A stretch of DNA of 64,000 nt from contig SJOL01001927.1 of assembly GCA_004794785.1 (NCBI GenBank), forward strand, positions 65,179-129,178, read 5' to 3'. Below, one piece after another: positions 11,031 through 22,474 of this stretch. Each line of letters starts with the position of its first letter. Position 1 is the stretch's first letter. Made by a program: the position numbers and the translations under genes. This stretch comes from Opisthorchis felineus (lineage: Eukaryota > Platyhelminthes > Trematoda > Opisthorchiida > Opisthorchiidae). Below the pieces are notes generated by a model. That model was given only the letters and a program-made list of their open reading frames with translations, was not told where the DNA came from and ran no database searches.

Positions 11031-13699
11031 AAACGTGATTAAACCATAGTTAACTTCGCAGTGAGGTCATCCCCTAATCACGGCCCTAAGATGCACACAC
11101 CTGTGCCCTGTTCCGAGTATTGCATGCCACCATACTAACACAGCAGGACACCGAATTCCCGTAAAATCATGAAAAATACATCAATGGTGGGAAGTGTGAT
11201 AGCTAGACATGCAAAAGTGGTGTTCGGAGCAATAATAACCTTTTCAAACTGAAAGGCTGATTTATCCGACAAATATCCAGCACTCCAGGTGCGAAAGTTT
11301 AGCTGGTTGGAATTTGTGAAATGCCAACTCCAAGTGATAACAGATCATACAAAGGGGTGTGAAATGAATATAGGGTTACCGCAAAATATTGGTTTCTAAC
11401 CATCCTTACTCAGCTTCCCATAGTATTGTTCTCTGAGCTCCTCGTAACAAAGAGATACTCATTTGCTTAGAGGACGGCAACGGAATTAGTTGATGAGTGG
11501 ACAAAGCTTTTAGATAAAGCCAGCTAACCCAAAGTGTGACGGCAAAAGAATGGATGCCGTTGGATGAAGCGATAAGGATGCTGGCACCCACCGGAGTTGT
11601 TGGACGACCGTCCAACAGGATAACAAGTCGGAAACTACTACTGAGTCATTTATTGGACCCGTTGGCAAGTACTGGGGGAGAATTGTCTTGAAATACGACG
11701 TGGATTCCAGAGTGACTGACCAGCCATACAAATCTCAGGTAATTCTAGAATGAAAGCAAATAGCCGAAGATTTGCCAAACACAAGTGGCAACAGAATAGC
11801 AACATTACCTTCGATGACGAAAGATCATAGACAACAGCGTGATAAGTGGACAGAGTTTGGCGTTAAGTAAGATCATCAATAGGACAATGCCTTCGTAATG
11901 TGAATAGCCCCAAGTTGGGTCGCTTTGTTCTTGTGAAAATCTATAGACGTCGCTTGTACAAATTTGAGGCCTTATCCACAAATATAGTGCGGTAATTTCC
12001 TCGTGATTTCATGTGACTTTTATTACAACATGATTGGTTGCTTCTCAGGCTACATACGTATATTCTGCTCATTTTCACCATTCCAACCACAACCTGACTG
12101 AGGTGGGGGTAATGGTCCAATGACGCAGCGGAAAAGTAGTTTAACCAAAAAAAGTAGGCTGCACTTGCTGGAGGGATGGAAAGGAAATAACGTCGATCTA
12201 CCTCAATCCTTTAGAAGTGCAGTGCAAAAGCATATTCCAGTTAAAGAAGCCACGGACAACATACGGCGTGCTCCCTTTGGTGCAACTCAGCTCCCATAGG
12301 TGTCGAATCAATCTATCTCGCATCAAATTTCGTGATCTCGGATACTACTGACTGTGGTTGTGAAACTGAGTGGACGATGCCTGAGCTGGTCTGGGTGGTT
12401 ATCCTCAACATGGTTTACGAATTTCTAAAAAGGGGGAACAGTGAACAGCACGACCTTCGTCGGTCCAAAGCCGGTCCAAGCCTAGAAGCATTTAGCAAAA
12501 GTAGTAAAGTCCTCCGAACCCGAAAACACGCTAAAGACGAAAACGTAAAACCGTGCATTAGCTGCGACGAGCTGTGTGCTTACAAGGCTCATCAGAACCA
12601 CGGAGACTACCACAAAGCAGAAAACATAGAACCAAAAGTGAAATAGAGGGGTAGGATCTAAGAAGCGAACCAATAGAAAAACTACACTTATTGCGTGTAA
12701 CGTCACCTTGGTGGGTGCACAGCCGCTGAAGTTCAAATCCACTTGCCAACCACAAACCATGTGGACAGGTTGATTGCAGTTGTTACAGTGCAGAGTACAT
12801 TCATGTCGAACGGAAAATTTGCACAACAGACCCATGATCCAGCTTAGTGGTGCACAAAACGAGCCAGGGTGAAATCGTAAAATGGAAGTTGACGGAAAGA
12901 GGTTGACCAGTGACAAAATGTTTCCAAATACCATGTTCATTACAGTTGGTCCAGTAAGAACGCAACACACTTATGAAAGCAAATTTTATGGAACACAGAA
13001 TGCCTCAGTACAAACAGTGGCGCCCTTGGTAAACAAGGCGCCATAACCATGACAGTGAAAATGTTCATCATTGGAGTTGTGGCTCATCGACACGTTTGCT
13101 GACAAAGGTTACACTAAGTAGTTTGAATATCTCCCTCATGTGGCAGACTGAGGTGAGAAATCGTAGCCCCTCCAGATCGGGAGGTGCCTACGGCGACCAC
13201 GTTGTCTCGTGCCAAGCTTTTCAGGCAACCATAGAGGCACCACCTATACACACTAGCAGTAACGTGGATCCTACCATTACCCAACTGGTGCGTGCCTCTT
13301 ACTGAAAACACCATTCTGTTGTGGGATGTCCTTCAGGCGTTTAAAGGAGCGAGGTGTCAGAAAAACAAATGTTTGAAGTAACCGCGACAAAGCACACAGA
13401 AAGAAGTTTTGGAGTCGGGCGTAGAGGCGAAACATGAAGATCCAATAAACCAGTAGGTGCACATACTAGACAGAGCCATTGGAAAAGTATCAGCTGAATC
13501 CAGAATTCCACAGCGAAAAACTGGTCCAACTACGGACCTGGCTTGTTTGTTATTGACATCCAGGGCAAGTGACCACCAAACACAAAGGAGTACCACTCGT
13601 CAAAACGGGAAACCAGGTAAATCAGATATCGGAAAGAAAACAATTTTAGTTGGATCAATTAATCGTAGATGAGGGCGAAAAACTAGAGTGGTTTCTTAC
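11031..13699. other. Unassigned interval with one Cys-containing ORF
   Basis: No repeat is recognised. A 162-codon minus-strand frame (12970 to 12482) contains HECTLHCNNCNQPVHMVCG near 12800, a cysteine/histidine cluster that recalls a zinc-binding segment, followed by a strongly hydrophobic stretch. No splice-supported exon could be delimited. Confidence 0.3.
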
Positions 13700-13898
13700 T
13701 GTATTATGCTGTGGTCTCTGGTTCCGTTGCGATCGCTTGTGACTTTGCTCTCTAGATGTATTTGTACCTGAGATGGAAGGCGAGCCTGGTTGATTCGCGT
13801 TGGGAGCTTGAGTACCGTTTTGCTTATTTCCGGAAGGTTTCGGACTATCCGACTGACTATCACCTAACCGTGCCTTCTTGGGAGCGGACTCTGTTGGG
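13700..13898 (-). CDS. Probable coding exon, Ser/Asn/Gln-rich protein
   Basis: The minus-strand frame is open and reads PTESAPKKARLGDSQSDSPK, then an N/Q/P/S-rich stretch, then QSHKRSQRNQRPQHNT. PKKAR and HKRSQRNQR are basic patches that could be nuclear localisation signals. It is bounded by an acceptor ending CCTCGTCCTTAG just 5' of 13898 and a donor ACA|GTAAGA after 13700. The donor is in phase 0, compatible with the exon starting at 5397. The protein family is not recognised. Alternative acceptors a few bases further in are possible. Confidence 0.55.
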
Positions 13899-14573
13899 CT
13901 AAGGACGAGGTAATCATTAACACACATGTTGAGGGATTAAAAAAGATCACTGGTATTAGTTCATTGACAACAGCCAAACACGAACTAGGGCAAGCCAAGC
14001 TAGGGAAAACACAGCAGTTATACGTACCTAACGAAATGAAGAAAATATAGAGCACGAAGAAAGACAGCATCTGAATGTCTTGTTCAACCAACAACAGACT
14101 GATTCTAGGTTGACGTATGAACGGCTGCATGGAAACCTAATAAAAGCTTGGACAGATAACAAACTGCTATAGAAGGTGTGAACTCTCAAGGTAGACCGAT
14201 CAGCAGAAACAAACGGGGAGTCGATCAGTGTACCTCAACATCGAGAACTCCTTGTCCCGCAGAAACGGAAAACCGTAGTCACATAGAGGTTCTAGGAATT
14301 TAAGATAGGCAACCAGGTGGAATAAAGTACATAAGCAACTACAAGGACCATTCATGAACACTGTCAACGGGTGTTAAAGCTGTCGCACTGCAAGCGTAAT
14401 ATCAAGTACAGAAACGGATATATTACTACTCAAAACTGGTCATAAAAGTTTAACTGCCGAAGGCCCCGTAAAACATATGAAGCAGCTTAGAACCTGACGA
14501 GGACTGACACGGAACTAAGCCAGTCAATGAGTCTACTCATCCCGAGAAAAAACGCCAGAAACTCTGAGGACTG

Positions 14574-14756
14574 TCGTCCGGGTCTAACACCCTTCCGGTG
14601 CTTAGCTGCTCCGACACCCGAAGGTATCATGAGAGCTGAGATACTGCCAGGTTGCCCAATCTTAGATAGGATCAACTGAGATGCAGAGGTTGGGTTCGAA
14701 CCATGGACCTTCCGGTCAGTAAGTTCGCACGTCAACCACTGAGCTATCTCGAGAAC
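14574..14756 (-). repeat. tRNA-derived SINE, copy 2
   Basis: Reading the minus strand from 14756: GAGATAGCTCAGTGGTTGAC, then GAAGGTCCATGGTTCGAACC, then the shared body GGGCAACCTGGCAGTATCTC and a GGAAGGGTGTTAGAC end. The copy is complete at the tRNA-like head, with clear A- and B-boxes. The T-rich tail is eroded. Confidence 0.85.
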
Positions 14757-17384
14757 TGAGAACTGTAGTAATACATGCAGCATTCGTGACAAATGTCCCA
14801 CTCAACCAAACGTTTCTGTCCGTGTGAAACATGGACATGAAAGCATTCTCTCCTATTTATAGATTGCGGCCATAGCTGGCGGCGTGACTTCAGAACTACG
14901 CTTCAAAATACAATAGAGTAGGAGCTTCGTAGAAATCTGACATAACATGACTCATCACATTCACGAGATAAAAACTCGTCACAGTTGTGACGCTGTTACG
15001 GTCTGTACACAATCTGTAGTCAAAACATTGTGACCCTAGGTAAACAAACTGATCCGTACAAATCAGGGTCTATTGTACATAATTTGGAAGTTGTGATGAC
15101 AAAAACAAGCTTAAGGTTGTCTGAAAAGCCCCACGAGGGCATAAAAATTAATTCACAATCCGTACATGACCACGACCCACTTTGACAACACTCGCGATAA
15201 GCTGTTGGGGTCAAACTCGTGGTAAGGAAAGTTAGATAATACTACAGTCATAACACACGCTTAATAAACATAGTGGGTGATTATTGGGTAATTAGCCCAC
15301 CTGGTTCGTAAGTCGAAGTGTCCTATTAAGCTTATTTCTACTGGTTGTCAGGAAATGGCAACAATGTTTAGCGTCACAACTAGCTCGTAGGTAGAATCGA
15401 AACTAAGATAGGCACAGTGGTCCTATTCAACAGCAGAGACCTTACGGCAAGGTAACCAGTAAGCCAAATTGCCTGGGATGACACCCAAAATAATACAAAC
15501 TGGTGTCAAGTGGACGCTTTTGGGGTAAATGATTTGGGGCACCAGATAAAACGGTGTGATAAGAGGATAGTTCCACTTGGAAAAATCGATGAGCAAATAT
15601 ATCATCACCTGGGAGGTTAACGTTTTCCATTACAAAAAACTTCAGCACACATCAGAGGTATTTCGAAATCGCTTCAGTGAACTCTGCAACAGCGGTACAA
15701 GACTCTAGGGCTAAGATTCTCTTGCTGATAGAAAAACCTCAAGAGAGTTGTCAAAATGTAACCATATGCGGTTAAGTTTGAAGGGCGAAATTCGCCGCTG
15801 AAATCATAGTAAATCGTGAAAATCAGGATAGTAAGATTATCAACAATAAGATGCAACTTGTAGCAAACCCTTCTTACCTAACAACGCCATCGACAGTCAC
15901 ATCAACTGGTGATTGCAGTTTCATCTCGGCTGCTGGGGTTACAAGCGGTAGACAGAAATAATCAGGGACAACACCAGAGATAGCTAAAGCGATCCAAAAA
16001 GCTGGATACACGAGGTGAATGTAAGGATTGCTAAGAATGGTAGCCTAGTGCGTACCGCACAGTCTGGCAATGGATGTCTCGCGAACATACACAAGAGGTT
16101 ACGTTGGACTGAGATCAAAGACACTTCGAAAAGGAATTGGTTATTACCAAAGCAACAGTTGAATCAAGTTTGGTCGGTCGAAAATGACAACACAGGTAGA
16201 AGGGAGAGGAAATTCACGCACCTTTCCCGCATGCTTACGACGACTGGACTGACTAAAGCCCCCCCTCCCCCTACTTTCTCTACAAGCTGTATTCTCAATG
16301 CAGATAGAAACGGGATATATGGGTAGAGAAGCAAAATAGACAAGTCTTGCGTTTAGTATTGATGAAATAAAGGTCTACCTATAAATAAAGGTCTTTTGTC
16401 TGCGGTAATCGTTGTTTAATGAGAACTCCGAAAGGAACGAACAGCCTAGCAACAGCCAGTTTGGTAATAAGATAAAAAAGACGACTGACATAAGTACACA
16501 CACTTACATGTATTTGCCGTATCGAATTATGAAAGATCGACCTGTCCGAAGCACCTGGCTTTGTACAGATGTTTAGTGCTTAGTACAATGATAATGGCGA
16601 CTGCAACCCAGTTAGGCCCTGGTACTATACTACGCGGAATTAGGGGAAGTCATGGTAACGGTCTTAGACCAACAGAGTTATTGACAAATCACATGGCCAG
16701 CAGTAAAAGGCACATGCCAGAAAAAGGTGCTTAAGCAGGTTGAAACGTGACGTTATGCTATCAGGGCCTGTTTGAAGCGGGATCTATGTTCACAAGTTAT
16801 CGACACTCGCTGAAACACTATATGGAGAAAACAAACACTAGCGACTGTTGACCAATGGCAGGAGCGTAAGTACAGAGACAGTACTCTGAAAGGCGGCTCA
16901 CGTTTTCCAATCAAACGAAAGCAAGATATGTGAAGCTTGTTGCGAAGAATGCAAGCCAATTTTCACAAAGTGGCTAGTCCAATACGAAGCAACACAAATA
17001 TTCCTAACAATGTGGGGAACAGGTCAACACGAAGAATGGCAATGCCCCAAATAACTGGAAATGAAAACATGAAACTAGCGTCATAGGAAACATGGTGGAA
17101 GTTAATCAATTTTAAGATGGATGGAGCTCATCAGTTGTGCGCAGTACATGGTCTGCAGGGTAATCGACTTCTCCGCTGAACTGACTTGGCAAGTATGTCC
17201 AATTTAACAAACGTGAACCGTGTATATAGGATGCGGCTCGGGTTACCACAGCAAGTGGCAGCGGAAAGCATGTGAGAAGTTGGTACTAGAAAAAACTGCG
17301 AAACAACTAACATCGAGAGTGGACACATGGATGCAAGTGTCACTGGCTAACATCATCAGTTTGGTAATTACCGGGCGTAGGTAA
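14757..17384. other. No recognisable gene
   Basis: Short frames on both strands, AT-rich in places. I see nothing that I can name. Confidence 0.45.
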
Positions 17385-17552
17385 TAATAAATTAATCGTT
17401 CACCTGTAACACCCTTTCCCTGTCTAGCTGATATGCTACCCGAAGGAAGCACGAGGGCTGAGATAGTGCCAGGGTGACCAAGCCTAGATAGGAGCAGTCG
17501 AGGTGCTGAGGCTGGGTTCTAACCACGGAGCTTCCGGTCAGTAAGTTCGCAT
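17385..17552 (-). repeat. tRNA-derived SINE, copy 3 (head damaged)
   Basis: The minus strand shows the body CTTGGTCACCCTGGCACTAT and CGAAGGAAGCACGAGGGCTG (plus-strand reading at 17440). The B-box region is altered to GGTTAGAACCC, and the A-box end is lost after the GCGAACTTACTGACCGGAAG step. The TTATTATTA tail lies at 17385-17396. Confidence 0.8.
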
Positions 17553-19378
17553 CATCTTCCTCAACACATAAAAGATAGGCGGACGAACGACCACCTGGAA
17601 CACTTAACGTATGACTAAATAAGCGTGGCAAGTTCGACCAGTTACTTTCAGTTCCCATTTAGACTAACATAGGCAAAACAAGTTAAAAACTACAAAACGT
17701 CGGCAATTTGCCCAAAAATATGAAGCGCATGTCAAATTCTTCATCAGTGAAAGCGCGCCGTGCTGGTGGCGAACATTGGACCACACACGCCTAATCAAAC
17801 TAGGTAGTTTTGTTCTGTGCAAACGCCTGACGATGGAAAAAAAACATCAGTACTGAAATTTCGGAACACCTGGTTTGTAGCGACCAGAGACATAGTATCC
17901 CAAAAATAACCAAGGGAGGACAGTTCTGCAGTAAAACTCCAATTAATGAAAAGGTTCGTCATAAGAACAAACAATATGATGGAAGGGGGCAAATTACAGT
18001 ACATATGTGCCGGGAGCAAAATTTCGGGCCGTAATGAACACAATGGGGGTCCAGAACTACCCACGGGAGTGAGGACTCCGCCCCCCAAATCACCTAGGAT
18101 GAGGTGACCACTTTTAAGATCAATAAAATGGATATGAAACAGAGATCTGGATTATCCCTTCAAAAGCTCTCATGCCCCCTATTGTTGCCATTGTATCGCT
18201 GCTCATGCAAAGTTCGTTTATTATATCCCCTATTGGTTTGAGGAGTGAAGTATGGCTGTCGCCTACCGGGCCTCGCTACTCCATTGTTAGACAAAGCTAC
18301 TGTCTATGAGAACTTCCTAGATATCCAATTTAGTCCTAACAACCAACCGTCCAAACTCATACCTAGTGTGGGATAAAAAAGCTAGATTTGGTCCCAGGCC
18401 TGCAGTGTCTCTTAATCCAATTTCGGGTGTGGACGATGAAAACAGTCCACCAGGCATCAAATCACAAGGCAGTGAGTGTTTTCAGCAAGGGGTGTGTGTT
18501 TTCAGTACTAGCAAGGGGTTCTTACTTACAATCCTCACACAATTCCCAAGTTACTTCTGATTACCGTGATGTCTCACCGCACCAGATTACGCGAACTGGA
18601 CCGCCGAAACAACTTCACACCGGATACGCACGCAAAGGCACACAGCAGTGAGACAAAAGAGTAAAGTTGCAGTGGCAATATGGAACCACTTTGGGGAATG
18701 CATATCATGATTAAGATTCTTGTTCCAACCGCCAGAAGTCAATAAAACGAAGTTTCGCACTTGGACGAATGGAAGGGCAAGTGGTAAAAGAGCCAGAAGT
18801 ATTCAACCTGGTGCAGTCGAATGACGTTCGACGTTTGCACTCAGAGAGAATCACAGAGCAATAATAAAAAATCTGTCGTGCCGAGTGAAACTAGATTAGT
18901 ATTAAAAAAATCCCCGACAGCTACGATGGTTAGTTGGTAGCCCAAATAAAAAAAACGCCCTAAATGAGTTATCGAATGTCGATGGGGATATCCATGTAGC
19001 TCAGCATCTGATCGTTATGTGCCACCAATTTATGCCTAAACTCGAACGGGGAGCGGATTCCCACCGAGTGTCTGAAATTCGGCCGAGGAAATGGTACAGG
19101 AAAACGGGTGAGTGGAATATCACACACAATGCGTTCGAGTTTATTGGCCATACCTGTGAAAACAAAAGTGAAGAATTATGCAACAAGAGGAACCAAGTCA
19201 CAGTTGTCAGGATATTGTCTGTAATACCCTCCATTTATGTCTCCCCTCCGCTGTTTTTAATGAACGTTAGGAAGTACATAAAAGGCTTAAGTGGGGTCTA
19301 CCAAGAGGCACAGCAGATTGCGCAAGAGTGCGTTCTCAATAGACATAGGGTGGAGGACATAGGGTGTGAGGAGACGTG
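17553..19378. other. No recognisable gene
   Basis: Only short open frames. There is a short internal duplication around AGCAAGGGGT(G/T)(T/C)T near 18484 and 18510. No gene is called. Confidence 0.4.
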
Positions 19379-20109
19379 GTAATTTTCAACAGATATTCCG
19401 TCCTATCGGTGAAGCCAATCTACGCTGAAAAGCCGAGAAGCACTGTACAGCTGTTTCGTCCTTGTGGGGGAACTCAGAGTTTCGAACCCGCGACCCTCCG
19501 ACCAGTGGCTGGAAACTTGACCATTCGAACACGAGTGGCTGATCAGCAGTGTAGCTAGCTCTCACTTGAACAGGACAGCGCGACTCAACGTTCGATCACG
19601 GAAACCGCATCACGTGGTCGCGTACAGACTGGCTCCTAGATTGACGATTTATCAGAAGGGAGTTCTACTCATCTTGTGAAATTCTTCCCGAGCTACATAT
19701 AGATTGATAATGATGTGAGCGGAACTGGTAATTTTCAACAGAGATATAGTCCTGTCCAAATCTCCACACATCAACCTGTAAGTAGCTCAAAGGAATAATT
19801 TCACAAGATGAGCGAAAATTCCTTCTGAAAGGTCGTCGCTCGAGGAGCCAGTCTGCACGTGACAACGTGATGCGGTTTCCGTGATTGAACGATGAGTGGG
19901 CTATGCCCTATTCAAGTGAGAGCTAAATACACCTCTGATGGCCACTTGTGTTCGAACGGTCAAGTTTTCAGCCACTGGCTAGAATGTTGCGGGTTTGAAA
20001 CTCTGAGTTTCGTGGGATGCGCACTACTGAAGACTCCGGACAGAGATGAAACAGCTGTACAGTGCTTCTCGGCTTTTCAGCATAGATTTACTTCATTAAA
20101 AGGAGGAAA
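19379..20109. mobile_element. Fold-back (long inverted repeat) element, copy 1
   Basis: The two halves are inverted copies of each other. The left arm carries GCTGAAAAGCCGAGAAGCAC at 19422 and the right arm its reverse complement near 20068-20087. Further in, CGGAAACCGCATCACG (19602) pairs with CGTGATGCGGTTTCCG (19865). ATCTTGTGAAATT (19669) pairs with AATTTCACAAGAT (19796). The arms contain tRNA B-box-like steps (TTCGAAC). The outer end TAATTTTCAACAGA recurs at about 19730 inside the element. No transposase frame is present, so it looks non-autonomous. Confidence 0.75.
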
Positions 20110-21191
20110 CCCCTATTAAAAGGGCAAATTGACAAACCATTCCCGTTCTTTGGCAACGGATGTCGTCTCTGGTGTGAGAATGACCTAGCAAAAGTTTTAC
20201 GACGGCCATTATTTTAAGTTGAGTGGAATGCTACTCGGTTTCCCGCCAGGTGATAACCCATCGCTGCAAACTGGATTTTCCTGATCACATGATTGCTCGA
20301 GTCGGGTCTAGGGATTGCAACTTATACGCTGGTTGGCCGCATCTCTCGCACTTTTTTGGATACATACATAGACCGACTGACCTGTGACTTTTAGGCTACG
20401 ACACATGCGTATAGGTACCGATTATAATCGGCATTTAGGTAGTGGGACCTCAGGCGAGTAGGTTCTCTGACAAGGCACCACTCAGTGCGACCCACAAAAA
20501 CCAATAAGTCCCAAAAATCACAATGGGAGCAAGTGATTTAAAATCAACGGAACCACAGAACTCTTGACCGGCCAGACAACAGTAGGCCCTCAAGTACTCT
20601 TAAGCATAAATAACAAAAAAATACAGTGAGAAACTAATACACATACAACTATTTGCAAATTCAGGACTGGTTTCAAAGTATTCTAGAAGGTTATCGCGCT
20701 GAAATGTCAGCAGCAGCACGGGTCAAAGTGGAACATGCTGGGGAAAACAGTTGTTGGGTGAGGATCGTGGAGATACTTAATACTACTCAGCATTCACTAC
20801 ATCCGTGATGAACACCTATTATATTATCTGGATTGGAAGAAACTTAGGTACTTTGTACTGTTAAAATATGAGACTGGGGATAGGGCCCTTGCAGTGTGAC
20901 TGACTTTAAATCCCTACGAAGTCTCCAGGTACACAGCAAACCTGATGTTGGAGTGTAAAAGATGAGTGTATGCATGCATAAGGTATGGAATGCATCGACT
21001 AGCGGGACTGGAGAGTATATCAGAGGTAGAAGTCTTAACATCCCCAAGTTAGGGCTAAACTGAGTCGGCGGTGTTGATGTATGGGCCTTGAACCTCAGCC
21101 GAGCGGAACGGAAAGCGAGAAAAGACAGTAGGTTACTTGTAAACATAGACATGATGGCCGAGTGTCTCGCTTGAGTACGTAACAGGTATAT
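20110..21191. other. No recognisable gene
   Basis: Sequence downstream of the QPRT-like gene. No motif or repeat is recognised. It could hold further 3' exons of that gene. Confidence 0.4.
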
Positions 21192-22474
21192 TCAGAGAGC
21201 AACTCGACCGGCGGATGTAACTTGTGGCATCCCTAAACTGGGTTGCATAGGCCAGGTTGCCAGAAATAAATTCGATGGCTGTAGTGTCGAACAATGAGAG
21301 CCAGTGTTAGAAGTCTGGCTGGTAATCTGGGTAGCACTACAACAGAAATGACAAACTGGTGGGTCTGGTCGTGATAACGTTGAAAAACTACTGTGGCAAC
21401 AACAAAGTAGTTCCGAATGAAAACCAGCCTGGGTGTTCCAGTCCCACCGGTTACCTGGAGATTCGGTTAAGGGGGATTCAACGAGTTTGGACTCCTCCTC
21501 AATAGCGACGTCATTTCCATAGGTCACACGGAACATAATAGGCGGATATCCAGTTGATAACTTGGAAGTAGCCAGAAGGTCCACACAAGGAAGAGCGTAC
21601 GTTTTCAGATTGGCCTCATCAATTTCACCGCTCAGCTGGATCCTAATATGTGGATGTGACGTTTTCCACTGAGAAGTGCGTGCATCGATTTCCTAAGGGA
21701 AAACTCTTAGTATATTGTCGAATTACCTGAGGAACTTGATTGAAGGTAAGGATATCTGCGCCCGAATTAGCCGCCTCTGAAGCCTGTCCAATGTTCTCGC
21801 ACTCGACCTCTATAGGCACTCCTGGAGCAGCGGAACGGATAGCGCGAACAACCTGCAGGCGTAAAGTGACTGAAGAACACCTACCACATCAACGCCTCCT
21901 GCAGAAACCGCCTGAAGTCCTCGTACACACGCGGTCGGCTTGATACTAGTTAAGCCGGCAAGAAGCATGGCATATTCCTCCACTAAGTCGAACCCGGGCG
22001 TGAGGGACGACGGAACTCTCATCTTCCCCTTCCAAGCTGTCTCAGACAGCAGCTTATAGAGCCTGCGGAATTCAGATCGACTGAAAAAACCTACTTCCGA
22101 CCATAAGAAGTAATGCCGCTTGCCCGCGATAGGATGCTTACAGCAAGCTTCTCACACGACAACAAATCACCGAGGCATCCTGTCACTGTGGCCACGACGA
22201 GGTCGTGATCAACCACAACGTCCCCGTCAAACATATTCCACTTGACAGAGCACCCAAACTCTTTAAACAACGCATCCACGAATGGGACACCTGCAAGAAC
22301 TCCTACGCGAAGGTCAGCAACCACATTGACGACCTTACCGGGACTGCACATCTGCACTGCTGCTGAGACTCGGTGTTCCGATTTTATTCCAAAGTAGCTT
22401 ATCGCAGTGTCACGGCAGCACCAGGAGGAGACAAGTGTGCGGACAACCTCTTTATTGAGTGTACACGAAGCCAT
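21192..22474 (-). CDS. QPRT-like protein (nicotinate-nucleotide pyrophosphorylase family), split by three micro-introns
   Basis: Exons: 22474-22095, 22062-21885, 21852-21727, and 21692 to a stop at 21192 (or to a donor CAG|GTAACC after 21455). Joined, the frame stays open and follows quinolinate phosphoribosyltransferase in order. It reads GVLAGVPFVDALFKEFGCSV near residue 60, SILSRASGIT, LTPGFDLVEEYAMLLAG, AGGVDVVVRAIRSAAPG, IEVECENIGQASEAANSGAD, and IRIQLSGEIDEANLK. To 21455 this is about 307 residues, against about 297 in human QPRT. The family makes nicotinate mononucleotide from quinolinate and PRPP. The ATG has a good context (CAAGATGG), with an in-frame stop 15 bases upstream. Oddities: the RK pair of the TRKT motif is SS, and the SHR and KDNH steps are missing, replaced by a segment four residues shorter. 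It may be a pseudoenzyme, a diverged paralogue or a young pseudogene. The region after 21455 reads like non-coding sequence. Confidence 0.85.
21693..21726 (-). other. 34-bp micro-intron 3 of the QPRT-like gene
   Basis: It begins GTAATTCG, contains a branch-point-like ATACTAA and a TTTTCCC tract, and ends CTTAG. Removal joins FNQVPQ to EIDARTSQWK, gap-free against the family. Confidence 0.85.
21853..21884 (-). other. 32-bp micro-intron 2 of the QPRT-like gene
   Basis: It begins GTAGGTGTTC and ends ACGCCTGCAG. Removal joins AGGVDV to VVRAIRSAAP without a gap relative to the human protein; without removal the frame leaves the QPRT alignment at once. Confidence 0.85.
22063..22094 (-). other. 32-bp micro-intron 1 of the QPRT-like gene
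   Basis: It begins GTAGGTTTTTT and ends TTCCGCAG. Removing it joins SYGRK to LYKLLSETAWKG and gives exactly the same spacing as human QPRT between SGI(A/T)S and TPGF (28 residues). A shorter internal CAG would give a 14-nt intron, which is also in frame but leaves six extra residues. Confidence 0.8.

Noticed and set aside
22081..22094. 14-nt intron in the QPRT-like gene
   Set aside because: It is in frame with GT-AG ends, but it is shorter than any plausible spliceosomal intron, and the 32-bp alternative gives exact family spacing.
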